Positions 1 to 7,904 are shown, counted from the first letter of the stretch. The stretch: DNA of 25,046 nt from Bacillota bacterium (GCA_017861355.1 JAGFXQ010000008.1:1-25046); one strand, 5' to 3'. Made by a program: numbers and translations. Notes: generated from the sequence alone by a model not told the origin.

Positions 1-533
1 CCACCGGAAGCAGTGAATACGATGACCGGAAGACGTTCCTTTGTTGCACGCTCAAAAAGCCTTGTCAGCTTCTCACCGATGGTTGTTCCCATACTTCCCA
101 TAAAGAAAGCAGGGTCCATGACACCAAGCATTACCGGCAACCCCTCAATTCTGCCTTTCCCGGTTACCACACCATCCACTAGTCCGGTCAGAGATTGAGT
201 TTTCACCAGTTTATCTCCATAACCCGGAAAATTAAGCGGATCTCTCGTCGTCATCTGGGCATCAAACTCCTGAAGCTCTCCTTCATCCAGTATCATAGCA
301 AAGCGTTCATTCGCTGACACCTTAAAATTAAAGCCGCATTCATCACAGTGCTTATAGTTTTTCAACAGAAGCTTTGTATAGATCACTTTACCACAGGAGG
401 GACATTTCGTCATAATCCCCTGTGGTACATTCGGACGTTCCTCTTCCGTGTCCGTCCGCTCGATGTCCTGCGGTCTGGCACGGTATATTTTTGAGGTTGC
501 ATATTGCTTTGCTTTAAATGGATTCTTGTTCAT
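1..533 (-). CDS. accD: Acetyl-CoA carboxylase carboxyltransferase beta subunit, 5' part (cut by window edge)
   Basis: This is the beta half of the carboxyltransferase that moves CO2 from biotin on AccB to acetyl-CoA, giving malonyl-CoA in the cytoplasm. About 177 codons are visible; the frame stays open to the window edge, so the C-terminal part lies outside. Visible is the N-terminal four-cysteine zinc ribbon (C44-P-S-C47 and C63-D-E-C66) typical of bacterial AccD, followed by the start of the crotonase-like carboxyltransferase domain (LPVMLGVMDPAFFMGSMG region, residues about 138-156). The start ATG lies 3 bp after the accC stop, and its ribosome binding site (GAGGGA) is inside the end of accC, which implies tight translational coupling. 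accA is expected next, outside the window, or fused to it; this cannot be seen. Confidence 0.96.
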   Translation of the reverse strand, partial: MNKNPFKAKQYATSKIYRARPQDIERTDTEEERPNVPQGIMTKCPSCGKVIYTKLLLKNYKHCDECGFNFKVSANERFAMILDEGELQEFDAQMTTRDPLNFPGYGDKLVKTQSLTGLVDGVVTGKGRIEGLPVMLGVMDPAFFMGSMGTTIGEKLTRLFERATKERLPVIVFTASG

Positions 534-536
534 CGT

Positions 537-1880
537 TTATTTTCCCTCAATCAGTCCAATCAGTCCGGTATGGTAATTGCCGGTCAGGATTTCCTCCCGC
601 TCCAACAGCTCATATTGATATTCCACATTCGTCTGAATTCCGTCTATGATTAATTCTGATAATGCCCGTTTCATTCTCTGAATTGCTTCCTCTCTGTCAT
701 GCCCATATGCGATTACCTTCGCAAGCATTGAGTCATAACAGGACGGAACCAGATAGCCCGGATACAAGGCGCTATCCACACGAACCCCGAAGCCTCCGGG
801 GAATAATACATTTTCTACTCGTCCGGGACAGGGCATAAAGTTCTTGGTGGGATCCTCTGCATTAATTCTACATTCGATCGCATGACCGCGAAACTCGATA
901 TTTTCCTGTCGGTAAGGCATCTCCTCGCCGTTAGCGATTTGTATCTGCGCTTTAATCATATCGATTCCGGTGACCATCTCTGTTACCGGATGTTCCACCT
1001 GGATTCGGGTATTCATCTCCATAAAGTAATAATGTCCCTCTTGATCCAGTAAGAATTCAATGGTTCCTGCATTGACATAACCTGTAGCCTTTGCCGCTTT
1101 TACCGCTGCACTGCCCATCTTATTACGAAGTTCCGATGTCATGATAGCCGAGGGGGATTCCTCAATCATCTTCTGATTTCTTCTCTGAACAGAGCAGTCT
1201 CTCTCACCAAGATGAACTACATTTCCATGATTATCTGCAAGAATCTGAAATTCTATGTGCTTGGGATGTATAATCAGTTTCTCAATGTATACTTTATCAT
1301 CAGCAAAGGAGGCCTTCGCTTCCGCTTTCGCTGAATTATAAGCCTTCTCCAAATCCTCGGCATTGAATACTGCTCTCATTCCTTTACCACCGCCACCGGC
1401 GCTTGCCTTAATCATAACCGGAAAGCCTATACTTTCCGCTAATTCGGTCGCTTCCTTTACCGTCTCCACTTCGCCTTCCGAGCCCGGTACAACAGGAACT
1501 CCGGCGTTTTGCATTGTTTCTCTGGCCTTTGATTTGTTACCGAGAAGATCGATGGTATCAGCCTTTGGACCAATAAAGGTGATGTTGCAGTCCTCACACA
1601 TTCTTGCGAAAGAGCTGTTCTCTGACAAGAAGCCGAACCCCGGGTGAATTGCTGTTGCTCCGGTCAATACGGTAGCACTGATAATATTCTGCATATTAAG
1701 ATAGCTATCCTTTGACCTTGCAGGACCAATGCATACTGCTTCATCTGCTAACATAACATGGAGCGCTTCCCGGTCTGCTTCGGAATAGACAGCGACAGTT
1801 TCAATCCCCATTTCCTTGCAGGCACGGATGATTCTTACTGCAATCTCTCCGCGGTTTGCTATTAAAATCTTCTTAAACAT
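537..1880 (-). CDS. accC: Acetyl-CoA carboxylase, biotin carboxylase subunit
   Basis: This ATP-dependent subunit carboxylates the biotin carried by AccB with bicarbonate, the first half-reaction of malonyl-CoA synthesis. At 447 residues it is the usual family length. The protein starts MFKKILIANRGEIAVR, the standard biotin carboxylase N-terminus. The ATP-grasp glycine loop KASAGGGGKGMR spans about residues 158-169, and the catalytic segment MNTRIQVEHPVTE gives R292 and E296, with K237 in NQKM. An AAAGGAG ribosome binding site overlaps the stop codon of fabZ, so the two genes are coupled. It sits between fabZ and accD in the order known from streptococcal and clostridial fab operons. A pyruvate carboxylase N-terminal domain is the only look-alike, and the length and neighbours exclude it. 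Confidence 0.98.
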   Translation of the reverse strand: MFKKILIANRGEIAVRIIRACKEMGIETVAVYSEADREALHVMLADEAVCIGPARSKDSYLNMQNIISATVLTGATAIHPGFGFLSENSSFARMCEDCNITFIGPKADTIDLLGNKSKARETMQNAGVPVVPGSEGEVETVKEATELAESIGFPVMIKASAGGGGKGMRAVFNAEDLEKAYNSAKAEAKASFADDKVYIEKLIIHPKHIEFQILADNHGNVVHLGERDCSVQRRNQKMIEESPSAIMTSELRNKMGSAAVKAAKATGYVNAGTIEFLLDQEGHYYFMEMNTRIQVEHPVTEMVTGIDMIKAQIQIANGEEMPYRQENIEFRGHAIECRINAEDPTKNFMPCPGRVENVLFPGGFGVRVDSALYPGYLVPSCYDSMLAKVIAYGHDREEAIQRMKRALSELIIDGIQTNVEYQYELLEREEILTGNYHTGLIGLIEGK

Positions 1881-1892
1881 CGCATTTCTCCT

Positions 1893-2318
1893 TTATGCTC
1901 CGATTGCAAAGGTCAGAATCGCTTCTACCGCTACCTTGCCATCGACATAAGCAATTGCTGTTCCAACTCCAAAGCTCCCTTTGCTTTTTGTTATCTCAAC
2001 CTCTAAGGTTAATACATCCCCGGGAACTACCTGACGCTTAAATTTCACCTTATCAATGCCGCCAAAATAAACAATTTTTCCTTCATTGCCTGCCAAGGTC
2101 AGCATACAGATCGCTCCGGTCTGAGCCAATGCTTCGAGAATCAGCACTCCCGGCATTACTGCTTTCCCTGGGAAATGTCCCTGAAAGAAAGGCTCATTCA
2201 TTGTAACGCATTTTCTACCGCTGGCACGTTTTCCGGGTTCTAATTCATCTACCCGGTCTAATAATAAAAACGGCGGGCGATGAGGTAATATCTTCTGTAT
2301 CTCATCAACGTTTAACAT
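1893..2318 (-). CDS. fabZ: 3-hydroxyacyl-ACP dehydratase FabZ
   Basis: This hot-dog fold enzyme removes water from 3-hydroxyacyl-ACP to give trans-2-enoyl-ACP in each elongation cycle. It has 141 residues, normal for FabZ. The start LPHRPPFLLLDRV and the active-site segment GHFPGKAVMPGVLILEALAQ are diagnostic; the catalytic pair is H48 and E62. A GGGAGG ribosome binding site lies 5 nt before the ATG. The gene lies 18 bp after accB and overlaps the accC ribosome binding site with its stop. No fabA or fabM is seen in the window, so whether FabZ also supports unsaturated fatty acid synthesis cannot be judged from this sequence. Confidence 0.98.
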   Translation of the reverse strand: MLNVDEIQKILPHRPPFLLLDRVDELEPGKRASGRKCVTMNEPFFQGHFPGKAVMPGVLILEALAQTGAICMLTLAGNEGKIVYFGGIDKVKFKRQVVPGDVLTLEVEITKSKGSFGVGTAIAYVDGKVAVEAILTFAIGA

Positions 2319-2336
2319 GATTGCCTCCCAAATGTA

Positions 2337-2861
2337 CTACTTAATCAGGAACAAGGGTTGGCCATATTCCACCATATCCTCATTATTGATTAATATCTTA
2401 ACGATCTCTCCATCGTGCTCACTTTCGATTTCATTCATCAGCTTCATCGCTTCGATGATACAGAGCGTCTGACCCTTCTTCACCTTGTCTCCCACCTTAA
2501 CAAAAGGTGCTTTATCCGGTGACGGCTGGCAATAGTAGGTACCAACCATCGGAGATACCTGCTTCTTATGATTTGTGTCTTCTTGAGGTTGTTCTGCAGC
2601 TGCTGCCGGTGTAATGGACGCAGATGTGACTTGAGGATTGGAAGCTGCGGAATTAGCAGCAGGGTTAAAATTCATCGGTTGTGTATAAACCGGGTATGGC
2701 ATTGAATTCGCCGCAAAATTAATTTGAGGATTCACGCACTCCCCAACAGGTGCTCCTGTTTTCTCCAGACAGATTCGTACACCTTCTTCCTCTATCTCAA
2801 CCTTTGTAAGTTCTGTTTGGTTCATTTCCTTCATTAAATTAATGATAGCCTTATAATCCAT
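2337..2861 (-). CDS. accB: Biotin carboxyl carrier protein of acetyl-CoA carboxylase
   Basis: It carries the biotin that shuttles CO2 between AccC and the carboxyltransferase. It has 174 residues. The C-terminal biotinyl domain (about residues 100-174) holds the signature EAMKLMNEI, with K140 as the biotinylated lysine. Residues about 45-95 form a flexible Ala/Pro/Asn/Gln-rich linker, as expected between the N-terminal part and the biotinyl domain. The ribosome binding site GGAGG is about 10 nt from the ATG, longer than its neighbours. It is preceded by 42 bp after fabF holding a small GCTG/CAGC hairpin, the largest gap within this half of the operon; this could slightly lower or separately tune its translation (inference). 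Confidence 0.97.
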   Translation of the reverse strand: MDYKAIINLMKEMNQTELTKVEIEEEGVRICLEKTGAPVGECVNPQINFAANSMPYPVYTQPMNFNPAANSAASNPQVTSASITPAAAAEQPQEDTNHKKQVSPMVGTYYCQPSPDKAPFVKVGDKVKKGQTLCIIEAMKLMNEIESEHDGEIVKILINNEDMVEYGQPLFLIK

Positions 2862-2903
2862 AATTAATATGCCTCCATGCTGCTGTACTACGGCAGCTCC
2901 ACT

Positions 2904-4142
2904 CTATTCAGATATGTTTTTGTAAACCAAGGTAGCGTTATGTCCGCCAAAACCTAAGGAATTCGACATGGTATAGTTAAGTTCTGCATTTCTGCCTACG
3001 TTCGCAACGTAATCAAGATCGCATTCTTCGTCAGTCTCTTTGAGTCCTATGGTAGCCGGGATAAAGCTCTTCTGCATTGCTTTCACACAGATCACTGCTT
3101 CAACTGCACCAGCGGCTCCGAGAAGATGGCCGATCATCGACTTGGTAGAGCTGACCGGGATCTTGTATGCAAGTTCGCCCATTGCCTGCTTAATTGCTAC
3201 TGTTTCTACACGGTCATTGGTTGGCGTACTGGTACCATGCGCATTGATATAGGAGACATCCTTTGGTGTAATATTGGCTTCCTCCATCGCATTCATCATC
3301 GCTCTGGCTCCGCCTTCACCGTCGGGTGAAGGTGCTGTAATATGATGTGCATCACAGGTAGCTCCATAACCAACCACCTCAGCATAGATCTTAGCTCCAC
3401 GTTTTTTGGCATGCTCATATTCCTCAAGCAGAAGAATTCCAGCGCCTTCTCCGATTACAAAACCATCTCTCTCTTTATCAAAGGGAATAGAAGCTCTGAG
3501 AGGATCCGTACTGGTTGACAGAGCTGTTAATGCAGCGAAACCTGCAACTCCCAAGGGAGTGACTGCTCCTTCCGTACCACCTGCAAGAATAACATCCGTA
3601 TATCCATGCTTGATGCTTCGGAATGCTTCACCAATACTGTGGCTTCCGGTAGCACATGCTGTTACAACATTGGTACATATACCCTTTGCACCAAATTGAA
3701 TAGCAATATTGCCTGCTGCCATATTGGTGATGGTCATCGGTATAAATAAGGGATTGATCCTTTTCGGACCCTTCTCAAGTAAGGTTTTTGTCTCCTTCTC
3801 GATCAAACCGATGCTGCCGATGCCGGATCCAACGATAACTCCAAAACGGTAAGGATCAATATTGGTTAAGTCGATTCCGGAATCCTCAATCGCTTCCTTG
3901 GCAGCAGCTACTGCAAATTGAGAAAAACGGTCCATTCTTCTTGCATCCTTCTGATCCATATAATTCTTAGGCTCAAAATCCTTCACCTGCGCTGCAAGTT
4001 TCACCTGATATCCCTCCGTATCGAAGGTATTGATGAAATCGATACCACAGGTACCTGCCTGTATGTTGTCGAAAAATTCTTCTACATTATTTCCAATGGG
4101 GGTAATGGCACCCATTCCTGTAACAACTACTCTATGATTCAT
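2904..4142 (-). CDS. fabF: 3-oxoacyl-ACP synthase II (FabF)
   Basis: This elongating condensing enzyme joins acyl groups with malonyl-ACP. I place the start at the ATG at 4142 (412 residues, MNHRVVVTGMG), because an AGGAGG ribosome binding site lies a few bases upstream and FabF proteins begin this way. The open frame extends 31 codons further up, but that part overlaps fabG and is not FabF-like. The thiolase-fold catalytic triad is complete: C163 in VVTACATGSHS, H302 in NAHGTSTPTND and H339 in SMIGHLLGAAG. The number and spacing match E. coli FabF. fabG ends 16 bp upstream. Confidence 0.97.
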   Translation of the reverse strand: MNHRVVVTGMGAITPIGNNVEEFFDNIQAGTCGIDFINTFDTEGYQVKLAAQVKDFEPKNYMDQKDARRMDRFSQFAVAAAKEAIEDSGIDLTNIDPYRFGVIVGSGIGSIGLIEKETKTLLEKGPKRINPLFIPMTITNMAAGNIAIQFGAKGICTNVVTACATGSHSIGEAFRSIKHGYTDVILAGGTEGAVTPLGVAGFAALTALSTSTDPLRASIPFDKERDGFVIGEGAGILLLEEYEHAKKRGAKIYAEVVGYGATCDAHHITAPSPDGEGGARAMMNAMEEANITPKDVSYINAHGTSTPTNDRVETVAIKQAMGELAYKIPVSSTKSMIGHLLGAAGAVEAVICVKAMQKSFIPATIGLKETDEECDLDYVANVGRNAELNYTMSNSLGFGGHNATLVYKNISE

Positions 4143-4158
4143 CTCAATCCTCCTGCAC

Positions 4159-4899
4159 TTACATCGCCAATCCGCCATCAACCTGAAGGACCTGGCCTGT
4201 AATATAATTCGCCGCTTCCGAAGCAAGGAAACCAACTGCTCCTGCCACTTCTTCCGCCACTCCGTAACGTTTTAAAGGTATGTTCGTAATCGTTGCTTCC
4301 TTCACTTTGTCGGACAGCTGCTCTGTCATATCTGTCTCAATAAAGCCCGGTGCAACCACATTGACGGTAATTCCTCGGGAAGCAAGCTCTCTGGCAACGG
4401 CCTTGGACATTCCAATCACCCCTGCCTTTGATGCAGCGTAATTTGCCTGACCTACATTACCCATCAGTCCTACAACAGATGAAATATTGATTATCTTACC
4501 ACATCTTTGTTTTAACATCACTGTTGCAGCATACTTTGTGCAGAAGAAGGTTCCCTTCAGATTGGTATCAAGAACACTGTCAAATTCCTGCTCCGTCATA
4601 CGCATCAATAGATTATCCTTCGTAATACCTGCGTTATTTACTAAGATGTCCAGTCTTCCATACTGTTTCACTGCTTCCTCAATCAGCCTTTTTGCATCTG
4701 CTTCATTGCTGACATCCGCCTGAACTGCAATTGCTTCACCACCGGCATTTCGAATTGAGTCCAACAACTCCTCAACCTGTTTCACACTACTGCGGTAATT
4801 AACAACCACTTTGGAGCCTTGCTGAACAAACTGTAAAGCGATTGCTTTACCGATTCCTCTTCCTGCTCCTGTAATTACTGCAACCTTTCCCGTAAGCAT
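4159..4899 (-). CDS. fabG: 3-oxoacyl-ACP reductase FabG
   Basis: This NADPH-dependent reductase converts 3-oxoacyl-ACP to 3-hydroxyacyl-ACP. It has 246 residues and a classical short-chain dehydrogenase Rossmann fold: cofactor loop GAGRGIG at 11-17, NNAG at 88-91, and catalytic S141 (NISSVVG), Y154 and K158 (YAASK). The C-terminal VDGGLAM ending is typical of FabG. An AAAGGA ribosome binding site precedes the ATG. Position between fabD and fabF, 16 bp from each, separates it from the many other short-chain dehydrogenases with this motif set. Confidence 0.97.
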   Translation of the reverse strand: MLTGKVAVITGAGRGIGKAIALQFVQQGSKVVVNYRSSVKQVEELLDSIRNAGGEAIAVQADVSNEADAKRLIEEAVKQYGRLDILVNNAGITKDNLLMRMTEQEFDSVLDTNLKGTFFCTKYAATVMLKQRCGKIINISSVVGLMGNVGQANYAASKAGVIGMSKAVARELASRGITVNVVAPGFIETDMTEQLSDKVKEATITNIPLKRYGVAEEVAGAVGFLASEAANYITGQVLQVDGGLAM

Positions 4900-4915
4900 A
4901 CGCTATGTTTCCTTT

Positions 4916-5857
4916 CTATTTTCCTGCCTGTATCTTCATTGCAGTATTTTCTAAGGAGGTGACATCCTCTACATTGTAGATATTCAGCCCCCGGTCTATT
5001 TTCTTAACGAAGCCGGATAGGGTCTTACCCGGTCCTATCTCGATAAAGTCTGTAATTCCGTCCGCTATCATTGTGCGAATACTCTGTTCCCATAATACAC
5101 TGCTCATTACCTGATGATACAGCAGATCCTTCACCTGATCAGAGCTTTGAACATAATTCGCATTCACATTCGAGATGACAGGAGTGAAGATATCTCCAAG
5201 CAGCATAGGCTCTAATTCTAGCTTTAGACGGTCTGCCGCCGGTTTGAGCATTGAAGTATGAAAAGGTGCACTCACCGCAAGATCAATTGTCTTCATTGCT
5301 CCCTTTTCCTTCGCTAATCTGGCTGCTTCATCTACAGCTTTGATCTCTCCACCGATAACAATCTGTCCCGGACAATTAAAGTTTGCCGGTTCAACAATAC
5401 CGAAGGCTGCTGCCTCTGCGCATGCCTCTCTTAACTTTTCTTCGGAGAGGTTCAGTATAGCACACATCTTGCCAACCCCTGACGGTACTGCTTCCTGCAT
5501 AAAGCGACCACGGTTACGAACCAACGGAACCACCTGAGACAAGTTAAAAACTCCGCTGGCAGTCAAAGCAGAATACTCTCCAAGACTTAATCCGGCTACT
5601 ACCTCAGGAACAATACCAAATTGTCGAACTGCTTGATACGCTGCCAGTGACATAGTCACAACCGCAGGCTGCGTATTCTCTGTCAGATCCAGTTCTTCCT
5701 TGGTTCCCTCAAATATTAGCTTACTGATATCAAGCTTCAAACTATCACCGGCTTCTTCAAAGATCTGTTTGCATACCGGATAAGCATGATATAACTCCTT
5801 ACCCATTCCGATATACTGAGCTCCCTGCCCGGCAAATAAAAAGGCTATCTTACCCAT
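4916..5857 (-). CDS. fabD: Malonyl-CoA:ACP transacylase FabD
   Basis: It loads malonyl groups from CoA to ACP to supply the condensing enzymes. It has 313 residues. The protein starts MGKIAFLFAGQGAQYIGMG, the malonyl/acyl transferase oxyanion-hole motif. The nucleophile is S91 in GLSLGEYSALTA, the malonyl-carboxylate-binding arginine is R116 (NRGRFMQ), and the catalytic histidine is H200 (SAPFHTSML). The ribosome binding site GGAGGA lies just before the ATG and just after the fabK stop, 11 bp upstream. Complete and intact. Confidence 0.97.
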   Translation of the reverse strand: MGKIAFLFAGQGAQYIGMGKELYHAYPVCKQIFEEAGDSLKLDISKLIFEGTKEELDLTENTQPAVVTMSLAAYQAVRQFGIVPEVVAGLSLGEYSALTASGVFNLSQVVPLVRNRGRFMQEAVPSGVGKMCAILNLSEEKLREACAEAAAFGIVEPANFNCPGQIVIGGEIKAVDEAARLAKEKGAMKTIDLAVSAPFHTSMLKPAADRLKLELEPMLLGDIFTPVISNVNANYVQSSDQVKDLLYHQVMSSVLWEQSIRTMIADGITDFIEIGPGKTLSGFVKKIDRGLNIYNVEDVTSLENTAMKIQAGK

Positions 5858-5868
5858 AGTTCCTCCAC

Positions 5869-6798
5869 CTATCCTCTTTGAGCCATAAGCTGTTCCGCTT
5901 CATGTAACATCTCAAGGATAATATCTTTACAGCTTTGCTCTTTATTCACCAATGCAGCAATCTGTCCGGCCATCACACTGCCGAATTCCATATCCCCATG
6001 GACTACTGCCTTAGCCAGCGCACCTACACCAAGCTGTTCCAGCTCTTGTACCGGTGCACCCACAGCTTCTAATTCAACGAACTTACGGCTCAGCTTATTC
6101 TTAAGCGTTCTAACCGGATGACCGGTAGAGCGTCCGGTAACGACTGTGTCAATATCCTTTGCGCCCAGAACCTTTTGCTTATAATTCTGATGTACGGTGC
6201 ATTCATAAGCAGTTAAGAAACGGGTTCCGACCTGTACTGCCTCGGCTCCAAGCATAAATGCTGCTGCTACGCCTCTGCCATCCGCAATTCCTCCTGCTGC
6301 AATAACAGGAACATCAACTGCATCCACTACCTGAGGAACCAGTACCATCGTTGTGAGCTCGCCTACATGCCCGCCGGATTCTGTCCCCTCTGCGATTACC
6401 GCATCCGCTCCACTGCGAACCATACGCTTCGCGATGGCAACTGAGGGAACGACAGGAATCACCTTTATTCCATGGGATTTCCACATCTCCATATACTTGC
6501 CGGGAGCGCCGGCACCGGTTGTAACTACCTTTACTCCTTCTTCACAGACCATTTTTGCCATATCATCCGCAAATTCACTCAGTAGCATAATATTGACACC
6601 AAAAGGCTTTTTAGTTAGTTCTTTTGTCTTTCTTACTTCCGCCCGGATCACCTCAACCGGTGCTGTTCCTCCGGCTATGATACCTAATCCCCCTGCTTCC
6701 GATACAGCAGACGCAAGTGATGCGTCAGAGATCCTTGCCATCGCACCTTGGAAAATCGGATATTCAATATTCAGTAAATCGCATACTCTAGATTTCAT
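5869..6798 (-). CDS. fabK: Enoyl-ACP reductase II, FMN-dependent (FabK)
   Basis: This flavin-dependent reductase carries out the last step of each elongation cycle. It is the FabK alternative to FabI and usually gives insensitivity to triclosan (known of the family). From the ATG at 6798 it has 309 residues and starts MKSRVCDLLNIEYPIFQGAMA, which aligns with pneumococcal FabK. Conserved nitronate-monooxygenase/FabK blocks are seen: AGGLGIIAGG, PFGVNIMLLS, VKVVTTGAGAP, AVIAEGTESGGHVGELTT, VPVIAAGGIADGRG and GAEAVQVGTRFL. The start is not certain: the GGAG upstream is 12 nt away, and the frame stays open to an ATG at 6837 and through a TTG between them. No fabI is seen in the window. Confidence 0.95.
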   Translation of the reverse strand: MKSRVCDLLNIEYPIFQGAMARISDASLASAVSEAGGLGIIAGGTAPVEVIRAEVRKTKELTKKPFGVNIMLLSEFADDMAKMVCEEGVKVVTTGAGAPGKYMEMWKSHGIKVIPVVPSVAIAKRMVRSGADAVIAEGTESGGHVGELTTMVLVPQVVDAVDVPVIAAGGIADGRGVAAAFMLGAEAVQVGTRFLTAYECTVHQNYKQKVLGAKDIDTVVTGRSTGHPVRTLKNKLSRKFVELEAVGAPVQELEQLGVGALAKAVVHGDMEFGSVMAGQIAALVNKEQSCKDIILEMLHEAEQLMAQRG

Positions 6799-6922
6799 CC
6801 TCTTTACTATCTCCAATCTGCCGCCCTGCAGCGGCATAACACTTTGTAATACCTGATTGCATATATCTATTTTGCTTATCCTTATTATGCAGTTCAGTAC
6901 TTCACTTTTCCGTACTTGATTA

Positions 6923-7165
6923 TTACTGCTCTTCGCTTCTGTTGTTTAAATATTTCTCGATATCACCGATCGTAGCGATCTGCTCGGTATCCTCAGTAGG
7001 AATCTCGATACCGAATTCCTCTTCTAAGGACATGATGATCTGGAATAAGTCTAAGGAATCTGCATTTAAATCATCCTTTAAGGAAGTCTCCTGTGTTAAT
7101 TCAGCTACATCTACTCCTAATTGATCTGCAACAACCTCTTTAATTTTATTTAAGTCCATGGTCAT
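6923..7165 (-). CDS. acpP: Acyl carrier protein
   Basis: This small acidic four-helix protein carries growing acyl chains on phosphopantetheine. The attachment motif D-S-L with flanking LNADSLDLFQ is clear, and the modified serine is S37 in the 80-residue form. Three in-frame ATGs lie at 7171, 7165 and 7159. The GGAGG ribosome binding site directly abuts the first, is 6 nt from the second and 12 nt from the third, so I choose 7165. It is 124 bp upstream of fabK and separated from fabH by a 733-bp gap, so it probably has its own promoter besides read-through from fabT-fabH. Its leader can fold over the ribosome binding site (separate entry). Confidence 0.96.
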   Translation of the reverse strand: MTMDLNKIKEVVADQLGVDVAELTQETSLKDDLNADSLDLFQIIMSLEEEFGIEIPTEDTEQIATIGDIEKYLNNRSEEQ

Positions 7166-7169
7166 GTTC

Positions 7170-7198
7170 ATCCTCCAAAACTCTGGAGGATATCCTCC
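7170..7198 (-). promoter_or_regulatory. acpP leader: competing hairpins over the ribosome binding site
   Basis: Read on the minus strand, the leader has the order GGAGG-ATAT-CCTCC-AGAGTTTT-GGAGG, then the acpP start codons. The middle CCTCC can pair with the upstream GGAGG (5-bp stem, 4-nt loop; DNA palindrome 7185-7198) or, extended to ATCCTCC, with the real ribosome binding site GGAGGAT (7-bp stem, 8-nt loop; 7170-7191). The two pairings exclude each other. This is directly visible; any role in controlling ACP synthesis is inference. Confidence 0.5.
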
Positions 7199-7259
7199 TT
7201 TTCATTTTTTATCTGGGGAGCCTTGCTCCATCCCATATTATTTTTGTTTTTTTTTATAC

Positions 7260-7290
7260 CGATAGAAACAAGCCAAACAAATTTCTATCG
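7260..7290. repeat. Perfect 9-bp inverted repeat in the acpP upstream region
   Basis: CGATAGAAA and TTTCTATCG are separated by 13 bp (CAAGCCAAACAAA on the plus strand). It is not a terminator on either strand, as no U-tract follows on the minus strand and the T-run precedes it on the plus strand. It sits between a weak -35-like TTGTTT and a TATAAA -10-like box of a possible acpP promoter, so an operator is possible (inference). Confidence 0.4.
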
Positions 7291-7529
7291 ATTGATTCTG
7301 CGTATCTTGCCTTATCAGTGTTACGCCATTTATGATTAAGGGTATCGTACCCTGTAATCCATTATTGTAAAAAACTCTTACTCTTGCCTACAATTTCATA
7401 TCATGTTCAAATTTATGAAAGTCATACATCATGTCCGAAATAGATAATCCTAACTGCTTAAAATTCCTTTATCCTTTCAAAATTTTAAGTATTACCCTAA
7501 AAAATATAAGGTATTTGTTTGAACTTCCT

Positions 7530-7770
7530 CATCCTGTACTTATTATCTCTTCTCTTTGAAAGGAATGCTCTACCTTATTCTGCATATATAATCAATCACT
7601 TCAAATGAAGTGCTCTTCTTTATCCTGTACTTATTATCGGTCACTTCGAAAGAAATGCTCTTCTTTATCCTGTACTTCTTATCGGTCACTTCGAAAGAAA
7701 TGCTCTTCTTTGTCCTGTACTTCTTATCTCGTCTCTTCTTATCTCGTCTCTTCTTAAGGAATGCTCTTCT
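7530..7770. repeat. Five tandem copies of a 45-bp repeat
   Basis: Unit starts are about 7530, 7576, 7621, 7666 and 7711. Copies 3 and 4 (7621-7665, 7666-7710) differ at one base. Each unit runs from ATCCTGTACTT through a TTATCGGTCACTTCGAAAG block to AATGCTCTTCTT. Copies 1 and 2 are more diverged. The fifth copy is 60 bp long, because a 15-bp piece (TTCTTATCTCGTCTC) is itself duplicated. There are no unique spacers, so this is not a CRISPR array. The 45-bp length keeps frames open on both strands and creates two spurious ORFs with 15-residue repeats. Confidence 0.85.
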
Positions 7771-7792
7771 GAATAGTCGTTGTGTATATCCC

Positions 7793-7884
7793 ATTTTTGA
7801 GGGATGGCATAAGGCTTTTTGCGCAGACCGGCCGACCAAAGGGAGGGAAAGGCAAGTAAAAAGCCTTATGTCATCCTTCAAAAA
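7793..7884. repeat. 29-bp inverted repeat with 34-bp centre, just after fabH
   Basis: The left arm (CATTTTTGAGGGATGG, continuing CATAAGGCTTTTT) and the reverse complement of the right arm (CATTTTTGAAGGATGA, continuing CATAAGGCTTTTT) match at 27 of 29 positions. The centre is GC-rich (GACCGGCCGACC). As RNA it would form a long stem about 20 nt behind the fabH stop. No U-run follows on the minus strand, so it is not a standard intrinsic terminator. It could act as an mRNA stabiliser or processing site, or be a mobile palindromic element (inference). Confidence 0.75.
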
Positions 7885-7904
7885 TGTTCACACTCTACAT
7901 AATC

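Larger units (their letters stand above)
7172..7904. other. Gene-free gap between fabH and acpP
   Basis: This 733-bp interval has no convincing gene. From right to left it holds a 29-bp inverted repeat (7793-7884), five 45-bp tandem repeats (7530-7770), an AT-rich inverted repeat CTTAAAATT/AATTTTAAG (7457-7489), a small AGGGTA-TCG-TACCCT hairpin (7339-7353), a CGATAGAAA/TTTCTATCG inverted repeat (7260-7290) and a GGAGC/GCTCC hairpin (7217-7229). Weak minus-strand promoter candidates for acpP are TTGTAG-18-TACAAT, near 7371-7400, and TTGTTT-16-TATAAA within and beside the 7260-7290 repeat. I found no full FabT box here. Open frames across the tandem repeats exist on both strands, but only because the repeat length is a multiple of three. 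Confidence 0.7.

Noticed and set aside
4143..4235. N-terminal 31-codon extension of fabF
   Set aside because: It overlaps fabG, is not FabF-like, and the internal ATG has an AGGAGG site at proper distance.
7530..7770. CRISPR array
   Set aside because: Units follow each other directly with no unique spacers, and no cas gene is nearby.
7570..7881. 103-codon minus-strand frame with 15-residue KKYRIKKSISFEVTD-type repeats
   Set aside because: It runs over the inverted repeat and the 45-bp array. It stays open only because the repeat length is a multiple of three, and the opposite strand is open too. No ribosome binding site or family similarity is seen.
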